A DNA stretch of 64,000 bases from assembly GCF_902809835.1 (NCBI RefSeq), contig NZ_CADDWM010000004.1:1-64000 (forward strand). The letters run 5' to 3'. This stretch comes from Agromyces sp. Marseille-P2726 (GTDB lineage: Bacteria > Actinomycetota > Actinomycetes > Actinomycetales > Microbacteriaceae). The first letter of the stretch is position 1. Each line of letters begins with the position of its first letter. Shown here piece by piece: positions 25,005-33,145 of the stretch. A program made the position numbers and the translations under genes. A model generated the notes under the pieces. It saw only the letters and a list, made by a program, of their open reading frames with translations. It searched no databases and was not told the DNA's origin.

Positions 25005-25897
25005 ATCGCTTCGACGGCCTCGGCGAACAGGGTTCGCCGGGCGGCCCGACGGGGCTCGGCGGCCTCGACGCGGCCCGCATCCGATTCGCCCGCGGCGACC
25101 GCCTCATCGTCGACGGGGTCGACATCACGGTGCCCTCGGGGTCGGTCGGCGCCCTGCTCGGCCCGAACGGCGCTGGCAAGTCGACCCTCCTCCACCTCAT
25201 CGCGGGCGTCGAGCGAGCGGATGCCGGTGCGCTCGCGCTCGGCGGCGACGATCTCGCTACCCTGCGCCGCCGCGACCGTGCGCGTCGCGTCGCCCTCGCG
25301 GGGCAGGAGGTCGCCGAGGCGCCGGGCCTGCGCGTGTCCGAGGTCGTCGCACTCGGCCGGACGCCCCACGTCGGCGCGTGGTCGAGCCTCGGCGAACGCG
25401 ACCACGCGGTCATCGCCCGGTCGATCGAGGAGCTCGACCTCGGTCCGCTCGCCGATCGCGACTACTCGACCCTGTCGGGCGGCGAGCGCCAACGGGTGAA
25501 CCTCGCGCGCGCCCTGGCGCAGGAGCCCGAGCTGCTGCTCCTCGACGAGCCGACCAACCACCTCGACGTGCGGGCGCAACTCTCGAGTCTGGACCTGCTG
25601 CGGCGGCTCGCCGCCCGGGGGCACACGGTGCTCGCCGCGCTGCACGACCTCGGGCTGGCGGCGGCCTACGCCGACCACGTCGTCGTACTGCAGGGTGGCC
25701 TAGTCGTGGCATCCGGAGCCCCGCGACGCGTACTCGAGCCCGCCCTGATCCGCGCCGTCTGGGGCGTCGACGCCGAGGTGCTGGAGCATCCCGTGACGGG
25801 ACGGCCGCTCATCGCGTACTCCGGGGTCGCCGGCGATCCCTCCGACGAGCGGGTGCCGCCGTCACCACCCGTGGTCGCCGGACGTGCCGAGGCGTAG
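25001..25897 (+). CDS. Putative F420-0 ABC transporter ATP-binding protein
   Basis: FecE/BtuD-like ATPase of 298 residues. Walker [10 protein letters not shown] is at about 54-62, the signature [15 protein letters not shown] at about 162-176, Walker [13 protein letters not shown], and the switch His in AALHDLG. GTG start at 25001 overlaps the permease stop by 4 bp. A Gly-rich N-terminal stretch of about 25 residues precedes the domain. It completes the binding protein-permease-ATPase operon beginning at 22858. Confidence 0.9.
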   Translation: MNRFDGLGEQGSPGGPTGLGGLDAARIRFARGDRLIVDGVDITVPSGSVGALLGPNGAGKSTLLHLIAGVERADAGALALGGDDLATLRRRDRARRVALAGQEVAEAPGLRVSEVVALGRTPHVGAWSSLGERDHAVIARSIEELDLGPLADRDYSTLSGGERQRVNLARALAQEPELLLLDEPTNHLDVRAQLSSLDLLRRLAARGHTVLAALHDLGLAAAYADHVVVLQGGLVVASGAPRRVLEPALIRAVWGVDAEVLEHPVTGRPLIAYSGVAGDPSDERVPPSPPVVAGRAEA

Positions 25898-25907
25898 CCT
25901 TGGCCGC

Positions 25908-26420
25908 ATGAACGAGCCGACCCCCCTTTCCGAAGCCCGACGCGAGCTGCTCGAGTCGATCGCCGACGAGTTCCTGCACAACTCCTGGGCCGGCCGGCGG
26001 CTTCTCGCGGTCGAGGGAGCGTCCGCCGAGCGAGCGACCCGGTTCGCCGACGACCTGGCCGCCGTGCTGGTCGAGAAGGGCCAGCGTGCGGTGCGAGTCT
26101 CGCTCGGCGACGTCGACGAGTCGACGCTGCGCGCGAACACCGTCGACCCGTTCCGCGCAGGCACGCTGCCGGGCGCCGAGGATCCCCACACCGTGCTCGT
26201 CGTCGACGGACAGCGGCTGCTCAACCTCGCCGTGCGTGGGATCTGGCACTTCTCGGTCTGGACGCTCGCCGGCGACGAACTGCCCCACGCGAGCGTGAAC
26301 GTGGTCGTCGACGACACCGACGAGGCCACGCCGAAGCGCTACTACTACGACCTCTGCAAACTGCCACCGAGCTTCGGCGAGCGCCGCGCGTCCGAGCCGG
26401 CGACGGCACCGAGCGCGTGA
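25908..26420 (+). CDS. Hypothetical protein resembling a uridine kinase without a P-loop
   Basis: A 170-residue protein whose layout recalls uridine kinase-like P-loop proteins: N-terminal helix (ARRELLESIADEFLHNS), a strand and turn RRLLAVEGASAERATRFADD where kinases have the GxxxxGKT loop, then a strand at VLVVDGQRLLNLAVRGIW and a C-terminal VVVDDTDEATPKRYYYDLCK. The loop lacks the Gly-Lys-Thr residues needed for phosphate binding, so kinase activity is doubtful. It starts 10 bp after the ABC ATPase gene and is probably co-transcribed with it. The fold assignment is inference from pattern only. Confidence 0.65.
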   Translation: MNEPTPLSEARRELLESIADEFLHNSWAGRRLLAVEGASAERATRFADDLAAVLVEKGQRAVRVSLGDVDESTLRANTVDPFRAGTLPGAEDPHTVLVVDGQRLLNLAVRGIWHFSVWTLAGDELPHASVNVVVDDTDEATPKRYYYDLCKLPPSFGERRASEPATAPSA

Positions 26421-26579
26421 CCCTCGTGCGCTTGCGGCATGGCGCCTCGAGCGATCCCCGCGCGTCGCCGCGTCACCGCGTCACCGTGGTTCGACGTGCA
26501 ACCCCGCGTCGAGCACGAGCGCGCGTGCCCCTCTTCGCCGTGACGACATCAGAAGAGCATCCTGTTCCGTGATTCCCGG

Positions 26580-26610
26580 TGCCGAAGTGCCGAAGTGCCG
26601 AAGTGCCGCG
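26580..26610. repeat. Short tandem repeat (TGCCGAAG x3)
   Basis: Three exact 8-bp units TGCCGAAG (26580, 26588, 26596) are followed by a partial fourth, TGCCGCG. They lie in the 270-bp gap between two convergent genes (ends 26420 and 26691). Nothing else recognisable lies in that gap. Confidence 0.7.
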
Positions 26611-26690
26611 ACTCCGCGGGAGAGAATCGCCCTTCCGCTCGCGCCGCGATCCACCAAACCACGGCCATGCCGCTGCTCGTGGCGCGCCGG

Positions 26691-27698
26691 CTACGAGAGC
26701 ACGTCCTTGGTGAGGAACCGCCCCACGGCGAGTGCGCCGAATACCACGACGTAGCCCGCCTGCAGCACGGCGTTATCGACGAAGGAGTCCCACACGGGCG
26801 GTTCGCGCAGCAGGTCGCCGAAGCCGAGCCAGTAGTGGGTGAAGAGCCACGGATGCAGCGTCTCGAGCTGCGGCAGGGCGTCCATGATCTGCGACACCAC
26901 GGCGAGGATGGCGGTCGCGGCCATCGCGCCGACCGGCACGGTCGTCAGCGTCGAGAGGAACAGCCCGATCGCCGACATCCCGAGGAGTGACACCGTGACG
27001 TACGCGGCGACCGCGAGGAAGCGCAGCAGGCCCTCCGCGATGCTCACCGTCACGCCCGAGAGCAGCGTGATCGGGCCGATCGGGAAGAGCACCAGTCCGA
27101 CGAGCGTGCCCGCGATCACCACGGTGAGGGTCGCGGCGGCACAGAACGCTGCCGCCGCCGCGTACTTCACGAGCAGCAGCCGCACGCGCCCTGCCGGGGC
27201 GATGAGCAGGTAGCGCAGGGTGCCGTGACTCGCCTCACCCGCGATGGAGTCGCCGGCAACGACGCCGATCGTGAGCGGCAGGAACAGCGGGATCGCCACC
27301 ACGAGCGCGGTCATGCCCACGAAGAGCCCGTTCTCGGTGATCTGGCTGAGGAACGCCGGACCCCGGCCGCTGGGCGCCGGCCCCGCGAGGCGCAGCGCGA
27401 TGCCGATGAGGATCGGGATGAGCGCCAGGGCGCCGATCATGGCCCAGGTGCGCCGCCGACGGAAGAGGGTGAGGAGCTCGGAGCCGAGCAGCGACAGCGT
27501 GCCGCTGTCGACAGCTTCTGCGGGTCGAGGAGCCGGCCCGGCCGGCGTCTCGAGACCCACGTCAGCGGCATCCGGTCTCGAGACGACCGCTTCGCGGTCT
27601 CCTCGACCCGCAGAGACGTCCACTTCCCCGTCTCGTCGACCCGCAGAGACGACCGCTTCGCGGTCTCCTCGACTCGCAGCTGTCGCGCCCTCATCCAC
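26691..27698 (-). CDS. ABC transporter permease (ABC-2 type) with repeat-derived N-terminus
   Basis: Membrane subunit of an exporter-type ABC system, about 335 residues from GTG 27698 (start uncertain; TTG 27710 is an alternative). The transmembrane part begins about residue 85 (TWAMIGALALIPILIGIALR) and has six hydrophobic segments, ending in AGYVVVFGALAVGRFLTKDV. The preceding 65 residues (REAVVSAGRRDGEV, VSAGRGDREAVVSRPDA, LETPAGPAPRPAEA) are encoded by the palindromic repeat block 27515-27682. It is the last gene after the LolA-like and ATPase genes. Confidence 0.85.
   Translation of the reverse strand: MDEGATAASRGDREAVVSAGRRDGEVDVSAGRGDREAVVSRPDAADVGLETPAGPAPRPAEAVDSGTLSLLGSELLTLFRRRRTWAMIGALALIPILIGIALRLAGPAPSGRGPAFLSQITENGLFVGMTALVVAIPLFLPLTIGVVAGDSIAGEASHGTLRYLLIAPAGRVRLLLVKYAAAAAFCAAATLTVVIAGTLVGLVLFPIGPITLLSGVTVSIAEGLLRFLAVAAYVTVSLLGMSAIGLFLSTLTTVPVGAMAATAILAVVSQIMDALPQLETLHPWLFTHYWLGFGDLLREPPVWDSFVDNAVLQAGYVVVFGALAVGRFLTKDVLS
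27515..27682. repeat. Palindromic repeat, in-frame copy F (longest block)
   Basis: About 168 bp with at least four half-elements. GGGTCGAGGAGCCGG...GGCGTCTCGAGACCC is on the left. Then come GGTCTCGAGACGACCGC...CTCCTCGACCCGCAGAG, a truncated unit CGTCTCGTCGACCCGCAGAG and a further GACGACCGCTTCGCGGTC...CTCCTCGACTCGCAG. The hairpin GACCGCTTCGCGGTC occurs twice. The block lies wholly in the permease reading frame. Confidence 0.88.
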
Positions 27699-27699
27699 C

Positions 27700-28656
27700 T
27701 CACTGGACAACGTCGAACCCCTCGCCCGTGAGCTCGACGAACCGCTGCTCGAGGCTCGCACGCTCGACCTCGAAGCCGCGCACCCGAACGCCGCCGCCGA
27801 CGAGCGCCGCCACGATCTGCTCGGGAGCGGGCGCCGCGGCCTCGATCGCGGCCGTGACGACGTCGGTCGTGGCATCCGCTCGACCGCCGCCACCGACGTC
27901 CCCGAGCCCGAGTTGCGCGAGCACAGCGCGGGCCCTTCCGGCGTCGGGCGTGCGGACGATGACCCGCGACTCCCCGACGGCACGCAACTCGTCGAGCGTG
28001 CCCTGCGCTACGAGACGTCCGGCGCTCATCACGCCGACGTGCGAGCAGACCTGCTCGACCTCGGCCAGGAGGTGGCTCGACACGAACACGGTCGTGCCGT
28101 CGCCGGCGAGCGAGCGGATGAGCGCCCGCACCTCTCGCGTCCCCTGCGGGTCGAGCCCGTTCGTGGGTTCGTCGAGCACGAGCAGGTCGCGCCGCATGAG
28201 CAGCGCGTTCGCCAACCCGAGGCGCTGCTTCATGCCGAGCGAGTAGGCATGCACCTTCTTGTGCGCCGCGTGGGACAGGCCGACTCGATCGATCGCCTCG
28301 GCGACCCGAGCGGCACGTGTGCGTCGTGGCGCATGGCGGTTGGCCGCATCGAAGCGGCGCAGGTTCGCCTCACCCGAGAGGTACGGCGAGAACGCGGGGC
28401 CCTCGACGAGCGATCCGACCCGAGGGAGCACCGTGTCGACGTGGCGCGGCATGGGCGCACCGAGCACGCGCGCATCACCGGCCGTCGCCGCGACGAGCCC
28501 CAGCAGCATCCGGATGGTCGTGGTCTTGCCCGACCCGTTCGGCCCGAGGAACCCGAACACGGTCCCGCGCGGCACCGCGAGGTCGATGCCGTCGACGGCG
28601 AGCTGCGATCGGAAGCGCTTCGTGAGGCCGTGCGTCTCGATCGCCAGGACTGGCAC
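27700..28656 (-). CDS. ABC transporter ATP-binding protein (drug/antibiotic exporter type)
   Basis: DrrA/CcmA-like ATPase of 318 residues. The N-terminal nucleotide-binding domain has Walker A GPNGSGKTT at about 39-47, the signature YSLGMKQRLGLANALL, Walker B LLVLDEPTNGLDPQG and the switch His in SSHLLAEV. A C-terminal extension of about 90 residues ends in LEQRFVELTGEGFDVV. It stands 11 bp after the LolA-like gene and its stop is within 2 bp of the permease start. The exported substrate is unknown. Confidence 0.92.
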   Translation of the reverse strand: MPVLAIETHGLTKRFRSQLAVDGIDLAVPRGTVFGFLGPNGSGKTTTIRMLLGLVAATAGDARVLGAPMPRHVDTVLPRVGSLVEGPAFSPYLSGEANLRRFDAANRHAPRRTRAARVAEAIDRVGLSHAAHKKVHAYSLGMKQRLGLANALLMRRDLLVLDEPTNGLDPQGTREVRALIRSLAGDGTTVFVSSHLLAEVEQVCSHVGVMSAGRLVAQGTLDELRAVGESRVIVRTPDAGRARAVLAQLGLGDVGGGGRADATTDVVTAAIEAAAPAPEQIVAALVGGGVRVRGFEVERASLEQRFVELTGEGFDVVQ

Positions 28657-28667
28657 GCGCGGCGCCC

Positions 28668-29876
28668 TCAGCGACCGTTCGCCGCGACGTCGAGCAGGTG
28701 GTCGGCGGTCACGGCGCCGGCGAGCACGCGGCCGTCGTCGGTGAACAGCACGGTGATTAGCGAGGTCTGCACGACGCGTCCGCCGTCGACCCGCGTCGTG
28801 AGTCCGTCGAGCATTGCGGATGCCTCACCGCCGAGCCCCTTCGCCCCGCCCTCGCCGGCCGGCAGCTCGACCACGGCCGACCAGCCCTCGCCATGCACGA
28901 CCGGACGCGGCATCCCCTCGGGGGCGACCGCACCCGCTTCGGCCTCGGCCTTCCACTGCTCGAGCTCGGCCACGCTCGGGAGCGGCACCTGATGCTCGGT
29001 GACCTCGGTCCCGGCAGGCGGGGTGAATTCGAACACCGAGGCATCGGGGGCCTCGAAGGAGATGTCGGTGAAGGCGACGCTGAATGCCGGCTCTTCGACG
29101 TTTCGAGCGGTGACGGATGCCGCGAGCGCGACGCCCGTGTCACCGTCGATCGCCACCCGCACCGAGCCGACGAGCGTATCGGGATCGCGCGGTTCGAGCA
29201 CGAGCTCGTACGCCTCGCGCCCAGCGACGAGGGCATCGGTGCCGACCGAGACGTCGGTGGATTCGTCGAGCTTCGCGAGGGCCCGGTCGAGCACCTCGCC
29301 GGGGTTCGGCAGGGGCGCGCCGTACTGCGCCTCGACCTGCGCCCGTGCCGCCTCGCCCCACGCCTCGAGCTCGGCTTTCAGCGCCTCGACGTCGGCGGCC
29401 GGCGGCGGAGTCACGTGCGTCGCGGCCTGGGCCCGCGAGTCGTAGACCCACACCCCCTGCTGCGAGACGTACACATCCCGCTCGGCGAGGGGGTCGAGCA
29501 CCTGCAGGCGCGCGTTCGACTCGTCGAGGTACACGCGCGCGGTGTGGGTGCCGGTCACGAGCGAGACGACGTCGTCCAGGTCGGTGGCGGATGCCGCGGT
29601 GCCGTCGTCGGAGCCGCGGCCGCCCATCGCGCCGGTCAGTCCCGAGAGATCGGGCAAGCCGAGCTCCGACGTCTGCTCCATCGTGCCCGAGAGCGCGTCG
29701 ACGTCGCTCGACGCGGCCAGCTCGAGCAGCTCCTCGGGCGTCAGGTCGGGGAGGTCGACGGCCGCATTCGCCTGCATCGGCACGACCACGACGGCCACGC
29801 CGATCGCGACGGGCGCGGCGATCGCCGGGATCCAGCGGGTGAGCCGCCGGGCGGCGCCGGTGTCGTGCGCGGGCAT
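28668..29876 (-). CDS. LolA-like secreted/anchored protein
   Basis: A 402-residue protein beginning MPAHDTGAARRLTRW, followed by one hydrophobic helix (WIPAIAAPVAIGVAVVVV) and ANAAV, a likely signal-peptidase site. Start ATG 29876 is the first that puts the signal at the N-terminus. The rest resembles a LolA/RseB-type open beta-barrel that binds lipids or lipoproteins: ARVYLDESNARLQVLDP, VYVSQQGVWVYDSRA and VFEFTPPAGTEVTEH. It is co-directional with the following ABC exporter. Many actinobacteria carry such a protein next to an ABC pair; a lipid- or lipoprotein-shuttling role is inference. Confidence 0.82.
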   Translation of the reverse strand: MPAHDTGAARRLTRWIPAIAAPVAIGVAVVVVPMQANAAVDLPDLTPEELLELAASSDVDALSGTMEQTSELGLPDLSGLTGAMGGRGSDDGTAASATDLDDVVSLVTGTHTARVYLDESNARLQVLDPLAERDVYVSQQGVWVYDSRAQAATHVTPPPAADVEALKAELEAWGEAARAQVEAQYGAPLPNPGEVLDRALAKLDESTDVSVGTDALVAGREAYELVLEPRDPDTLVGSVRVAIDGDTGVALAASVTARNVEEPAFSVAFTDISFEAPDASVFEFTPPAGTEVTEHQVPLPSVAELEQWKAEAEAGAVAPEGMPRPVVHGEGWSAVVELPAGEGGAKGLGGEASAMLDGLTTRVDGGRVVQTSLITVLFTDDGRVLAGAVTADHLLDVAANGR

Positions 29877-30058
29877 GCATTCAGGGTACGCCGCCCCGCG
29901 GCATCCGGGACCTGATCGATGGTGAACACACAGGATGCGAGGGCCGCCCGCAGATCGGGCCACCGGCCGACCGGAACGCGCCCGACCATTGCCACGAGCT
30001 CGAGCCCGGGTCTACGGTGGGTGGCATTCGGCTCGTGTACCCATTTCGGGGGGAACTC

Positions 30059-31894
30059 ATGGTCAATGTCGTCCATCGCCCGGCGATTCGCAGTCTGGGC
30101 CTCGCAGTCGCCGCGGTACTGACGGTCGGAGCCGTCGCCGCCACCGCCCCTGCATCCGCGGCCGGCAGGCCCGCGCCGCCGGCACCGTCGACGTCGACCG
30201 GCTTCGGCGGCGCGGTGTCATCCGTCGACGCCGAGGCGAGCGCTGCGGGCCTCGAGGTGCTTCGCAAGGGCGGGAATGCTGCGGATGCCGCGGTCGCCAC
30301 CGCCGCGGCGCTCGGCGTCCCCGAGCCCTACAGCGCCGGCATCGGCGGAGGCGGGTACTTCGTGTACTTCGATGCCGCGCCCGGTGAGGTCCCCACGATC
30401 GACGGTCGCGAGCCCGCGCCCGCCGCGATGCCGAGCGACGCGTTCGTCGTTCCCGGCACCGTGACTCCTGCGACTCCGTTCGGCCAGGCGGTTCCGTTCG
30501 CCGATGCCGTGTCGTCCGGTCTCTCGGTCGGCGTTCCGGGCACGCTCGCGACCTGGGAGGCGGCGCTCGACGAGTTCGGCACGGAGTCGCTGAAGGAGAT
30601 GCTGAAGCCGGCCATCCTGCTCGCGACGCGGGGATTCAAGGTCGACGAGACGTTCGCCCAGCAGACGGCCGCGAACCAGGATCGGTTCGAGGAGTTCCCG
30701 GCCACGGCCGAGCTGTTCCTTCCGAATGGGGAACCGCCGGCGGTGGGGTCCACGTTCAAGAACCCCGATCTCGCGAAGACGCTCCGCGAGATCGCGCTGC
30801 GCGGCACCGACGCGTTCTACGAGGGCGCGATCGCCAACGAGATCGCCGCCATCGTGCAGGACCCCCAGACCATCGACGGGACCGATCTCCCGGCGTTCCC
30901 GGGCTTCATGACGGCCGATGACGTCGGCGACTACGAGGTGATCCTCCAGGACCCGACGCACATCGAGTACCGCGGCCTCGACGTCTACGGCATGGCGCCG
31001 TCGTCGTCGGGCGGCACGACCGTGGGAGAGTCGCTGAACATCCTCGAGAACTTCGACCTGGGGGCCGAGACGGCCGAGCAGACCGTGCAGAGCCTGCACC
31101 TCTACCTCGAGGCGACGGCCCACGCCTTCGCCGACCGTGGTGCCTACGTCGGCGACCCGGCGTTCGTCGACGTGCCGACCGAGACCCTGCTCAGCCAGGA
31201 GTTCGCCGACGCGCGAGCGTGCGCGATCGATCCCGATGCCGCTTCGGTCAAGCCCGTCGCCCCGGCACCGCTCGATGCAGCCGGATGCGACGTGGCGGCG
31301 CTCGAGGAGTTCGCCGACACCGAGAACGTCTCGACGACGCACCTCTCGGTCGTCGACCGGTGGGGCAACGCGGTCGCCTATACGCTCACGATCGAGCAGA
31401 CCGGCGGCTCCGGTATCACCGTACCGGGCCGCGGGTTCCTGCTCAACAACGAATTGACGGACTTCAGCTTCCTGCCGAACCCGGCCGACCCGAACATCGT
31501 CGAGCCCGGCAAGCGGCCGCGCTCGTCGATGTCGCCGACGATCGTGCTCGACGACGGCGAGGTGCGGTACGTGGTCGGCTCGCCCGGTGGGTCGATGATC
31601 ATCACCACGGTGACGCAGGTGCTCATGAACCGCATCGACCTCGGCATGACGCTGGCCGAGGCCGTGGCCGCGCCACGAGCATCGCAGCGCAACACGACCG
31701 CCGTCGCCGCCGAACAGGCGTTCCGCGACGCCTACGAGCCCGCGCTCGCAGGGTACGGGCACACCTTCACGACCTCGGCCGAGATCGGAGCCGTGGCCGC
31801 CATCGAGGTCGACGAGAATGGGCTCATGACCGCGGTCGCCGAACCGGTGCGACGCGGCGGCGGCACCGGTCTCGTCGTGAAGCCTGCGCGCTGA
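30059..31894 (+). CDS. ggt: Gamma-glutamyltransferase (GGT), secreted
   Basis: N-terminal-nucleophile hydrolase of 611 residues that cleaves gamma-glutamyl bonds (glutathione-like peptides, poly-gamma-glutamate) outside the membrane. ATG 30059 follows GGGGGGAAC and starts a Sec signal (SLGLAVAAVLTVGAVAATAP then ASAAG). The autoprocessing/nucleophile threonine is about residue 426 in VSTTHLSVVD. Substrate-site blocks GGNAADAAVATAAALGVPEP, GGGYFVYFD and SSGGTTVGESLN are present, and the glycine loop SPGGSMIITT is in the small subunit. Single-copy precursor length is normal. It lies convergent to the fgd cluster; a role on F420 glutamate tails is only a thought. Confidence 0.92.
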   Translation: MVNVVHRPAIRSLGLAVAAVLTVGAVAATAPASAAGRPAPPAPSTSTGFGGAVSSVDAEASAAGLEVLRKGGNAADAAVATAAALGVPEPYSAGIGGGGYFVYFDAAPGEVPTIDGREPAPAAMPSDAFVVPGTVTPATPFGQAVPFADAVSSGLSVGVPGTLATWEAALDEFGTESLKEMLKPAILLATRGFKVDETFAQQTAANQDRFEEFPATAELFLPNGEPPAVGSTFKNPDLAKTLREIALRGTDAFYEGAIANEIAAIVQDPQTIDGTDLPAFPGFMTADDVGDYEVILQDPTHIEYRGLDVYGMAPSSSGGTTVGESLNILENFDLGAETAEQTVQSLHLYLEATAHAFADRGAYVGDPAFVDVPTETLLSQEFADARACAIDPDAASVKPVAPAPLDAAGCDVAALEEFADTENVSTTHLSVVDRWGNAVAYTLTIEQTGGSGITVPGRGFLLNNELTDFSFLPNPADPNIVEPGKRPRSSMSPTIVLDDGEVRYVVGSPGGSMIITTVTQVLMNRIDLGMTLAEAVAAPRASQRNTTAVAAEQAFRDAYEPALAGYGHTFTTSAEIGAVAAIEVDENGLMTAVAEPVRRGGGTGLVVKPAR

Positions 31895-31899
31895 CCTGT

Positions 31900-31997
31900 C
31901 TGCTGGTCGAGTAGGCCGCGAAGCGGCCGTATCGAGACCCGGTGCAGCGGCGACATGGCCTCGATACGCCGCCTTCGGCAGCTACTCGACCCGCAGG
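31900..31997. repeat. Palindromic repeat, intergenic copy G
   Basis: Between the convergent ggt (stop 31894) and fgd (stop 32011) genes. The arms CTGCTGGTCGAGTAGGCCGC...CGTATCGAGACC and GGCCTCGATACGCCG...GCTACTCGACCCGCAG are inverted, with GCGAAGCGGC and GCCTTCGGC hairpin cores. This copy has TCGAGTAG rather than TCGAGGAG. Located between two gene ends, it may act as a bidirectional terminator. Confidence 0.82.
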
Positions 31998-32010
31998 GGC
32001 GGTGCTTCGC

Positions 32011-32688
32011 TCAGAGGGCCCGCAGCCTCGGTGCGAGGTCGCGTTCGAACAGTTCCAGGAACCGGCGCTGGTCGTGGCCGGGGGCGTGGAACACGAGGTG
32101 GTTGAACCCCCAGTCCACGTACTGCTTGATTCCGGCGACGACCTGGTCGGGGTCGGTGCCGACGATCCACCGCTTCGCGATCTGCTCGATCGGCAACGCG
32201 TCCGCGACCCGCTCCATCTCGATCGGGTCGGTGATGTCGTGCTTCTGCTGCTTCGACAACGACAACGGCGACCAGAACCGGGTGTTCTCCAACGCGGCAT
32301 CCTCGGTCTCCTCGTACGACACCTTGATCTCGATCATCCGGTCCAGGTCATCGAACGAACGGTCGGATGCCGCAGCCCCCTCCGTCACCGCCGGGATCAG
32401 CTGGTCCACATACAGCTCGGCACCCTTGCCCGAGGTGCAGATGAACCCGTCCCCGGCCCGGCCCGCGTACTTCGCCACCGTCGGACCCCCTGCCGCGATA
32501 TACACCGGCACCGGCACGTCCGGCCGGTCGTAGATCGACGCGTCGTGCGTCGAGTAGTACTCCCCCTCGAAACTCACCCGATCCTCCGACCACAGCGCCC
32601 GCATCAGGCGCACCGCCTCACGCAACCGGGCGAACCGCTCCCGGAACTCCGGCCACTCCTGCGCGCCCGCCCCCCGGAACCCGGTAGT
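32011..32688 (-). CDS. fgd: F420-dependent glucose-6-phosphate dehydrogenase, C-terminal part (gene split by adapter artefact)
   Basis: About 225 residues matching the C-terminal two-thirds of FGD, an LLM-fold enzyme that oxidises glucose 6-phosphate while reducing F420 to F420H2. Recognisable blocks in line with mycobacterial Fgd1 are [69 protein letters not shown] and [17 protein letters not shown]. The apparent ATG at 32691 is incidental: the homology continues into the N-terminal piece at 32800-33145 once the foreign DNA is ignored. Real start and full length (about 340 residues) therefore come from joining the two pieces. Confidence 0.9.
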   Translation of the reverse strand, partial: TTGFRGAGAQEWPEFRERFARLREAVRLMRALWSEDRVSFEGEYYSTHDASIYDRPDVPVPVYIAAGGPTVAKYAGRAGDGFICTSGKGAELYVDQLIPAVTEGAAASDRSFDDLDRMIEIKVSYEETEDAALENTRFWSPLSLSKQQKHDITDPIEMERVADALPIEQIAKRWIVGTDPDQVVAGIKQYVDWGFNHLVFHAPGHDQRRFLELFERDLAPRLRAL

Positions 32689-32723
32689 CATCTCTCTCTC
32701 CGCTACGTCACTTTGTGTCTACA

Positions 32724-32799
32724 TTTTTTTTTTAAAACAGAAAGGGGCATAGGATATGCTCCGGGTTCTCGTGGGCTCGGAGATGTGTAAACGAGACAG
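32724..32799. other. Illumina Nextera adapter read-through in the assembly (not genomic)
   Basis: In order on the plus strand: ten T (32724-32733); 24 nt matching the P7 flow-cell primer at 17 positions (32734-32757); an 8-nt index-like spacer (32758-32765); 15 nt differing from GTCTCGTGGGCTCGG at one position; and 19 nt differing from the Tn5 mosaic end AGATGTGTATAAGAGACAG at two (32781-32799). The lengths 24+8+15+19 are exactly those of the Nextera i7 adapter. The 30-odd bases at 32690-32723 are also unlike the surrounding DNA and probably low-quality read tail. Confidence 0.93.
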
Positions 32800-33145
32800 C
32801 GGACGCGACCTCGTTCAACGCCTCCCCCGTGCCGAACCCCGCCACGATCCGGCCCGGATACAGGCACCCCAACGACGCGAACGCCTGCGCCAGCACCGCC
32901 GGGTTGTACCGGAACGTCGGCGTCATCACACTCGTGCCGATCCGCACCCGCGAAGTGCGCTCCCCCACCGCCGCCATCCACGCCAACGAGAACGGCGCAT
33001 GCCCACCCCGATGCCGCCACGGCTGGAAATGATCACTCGTCCACACCGACTCCAACCCATGACCCTCAGCCGCCACCGCGATCTCCACCAACTCCCGCGG
33101 CGCAAACTGCTCCGCCGAAGCCTTGAACCCGAGTGTGAGCGTCAT
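32800..33145 (-). CDS. fgd: F420-dependent glucose-6-phosphate dehydrogenase, N-terminal part (gene split by adapter artefact)
   Basis: About 115 residues of FGD starting [20 protein letters not shown]. The active-site and cofactor segments [19 protein letters not shown] (His and Trp of the substrate pocket), [20 protein letters not shown] and [13 protein letters not shown] are intact. After that the frame runs into the adapter and reads [10 protein letters not shown], the known Nextera read-through peptide. The ATG at 33145 overlaps the cofC stop by 4 bp (ATGA), so fgd is the last gene of the cofE-LLM-cofC-fgd operon. Confidence 0.9.

Noticed and set aside
26421..26690. Possible gene or phage attachment site in the gap with TGCCGAAG repeats
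   Set aside because: No frame with a start and good composition; the 8-bp repeats look like a simple minisatellite and no integrase or second copy is seen.
32703..33020. Apparent minus-strand ORF of 105 residues ending CRHKVT and containing [11 protein letters not shown]
   Set aside because: It is a shifted-frame reading of fgd and the Nextera adapter; [11 protein letters not shown] is the well-known adapter-derived peptide.
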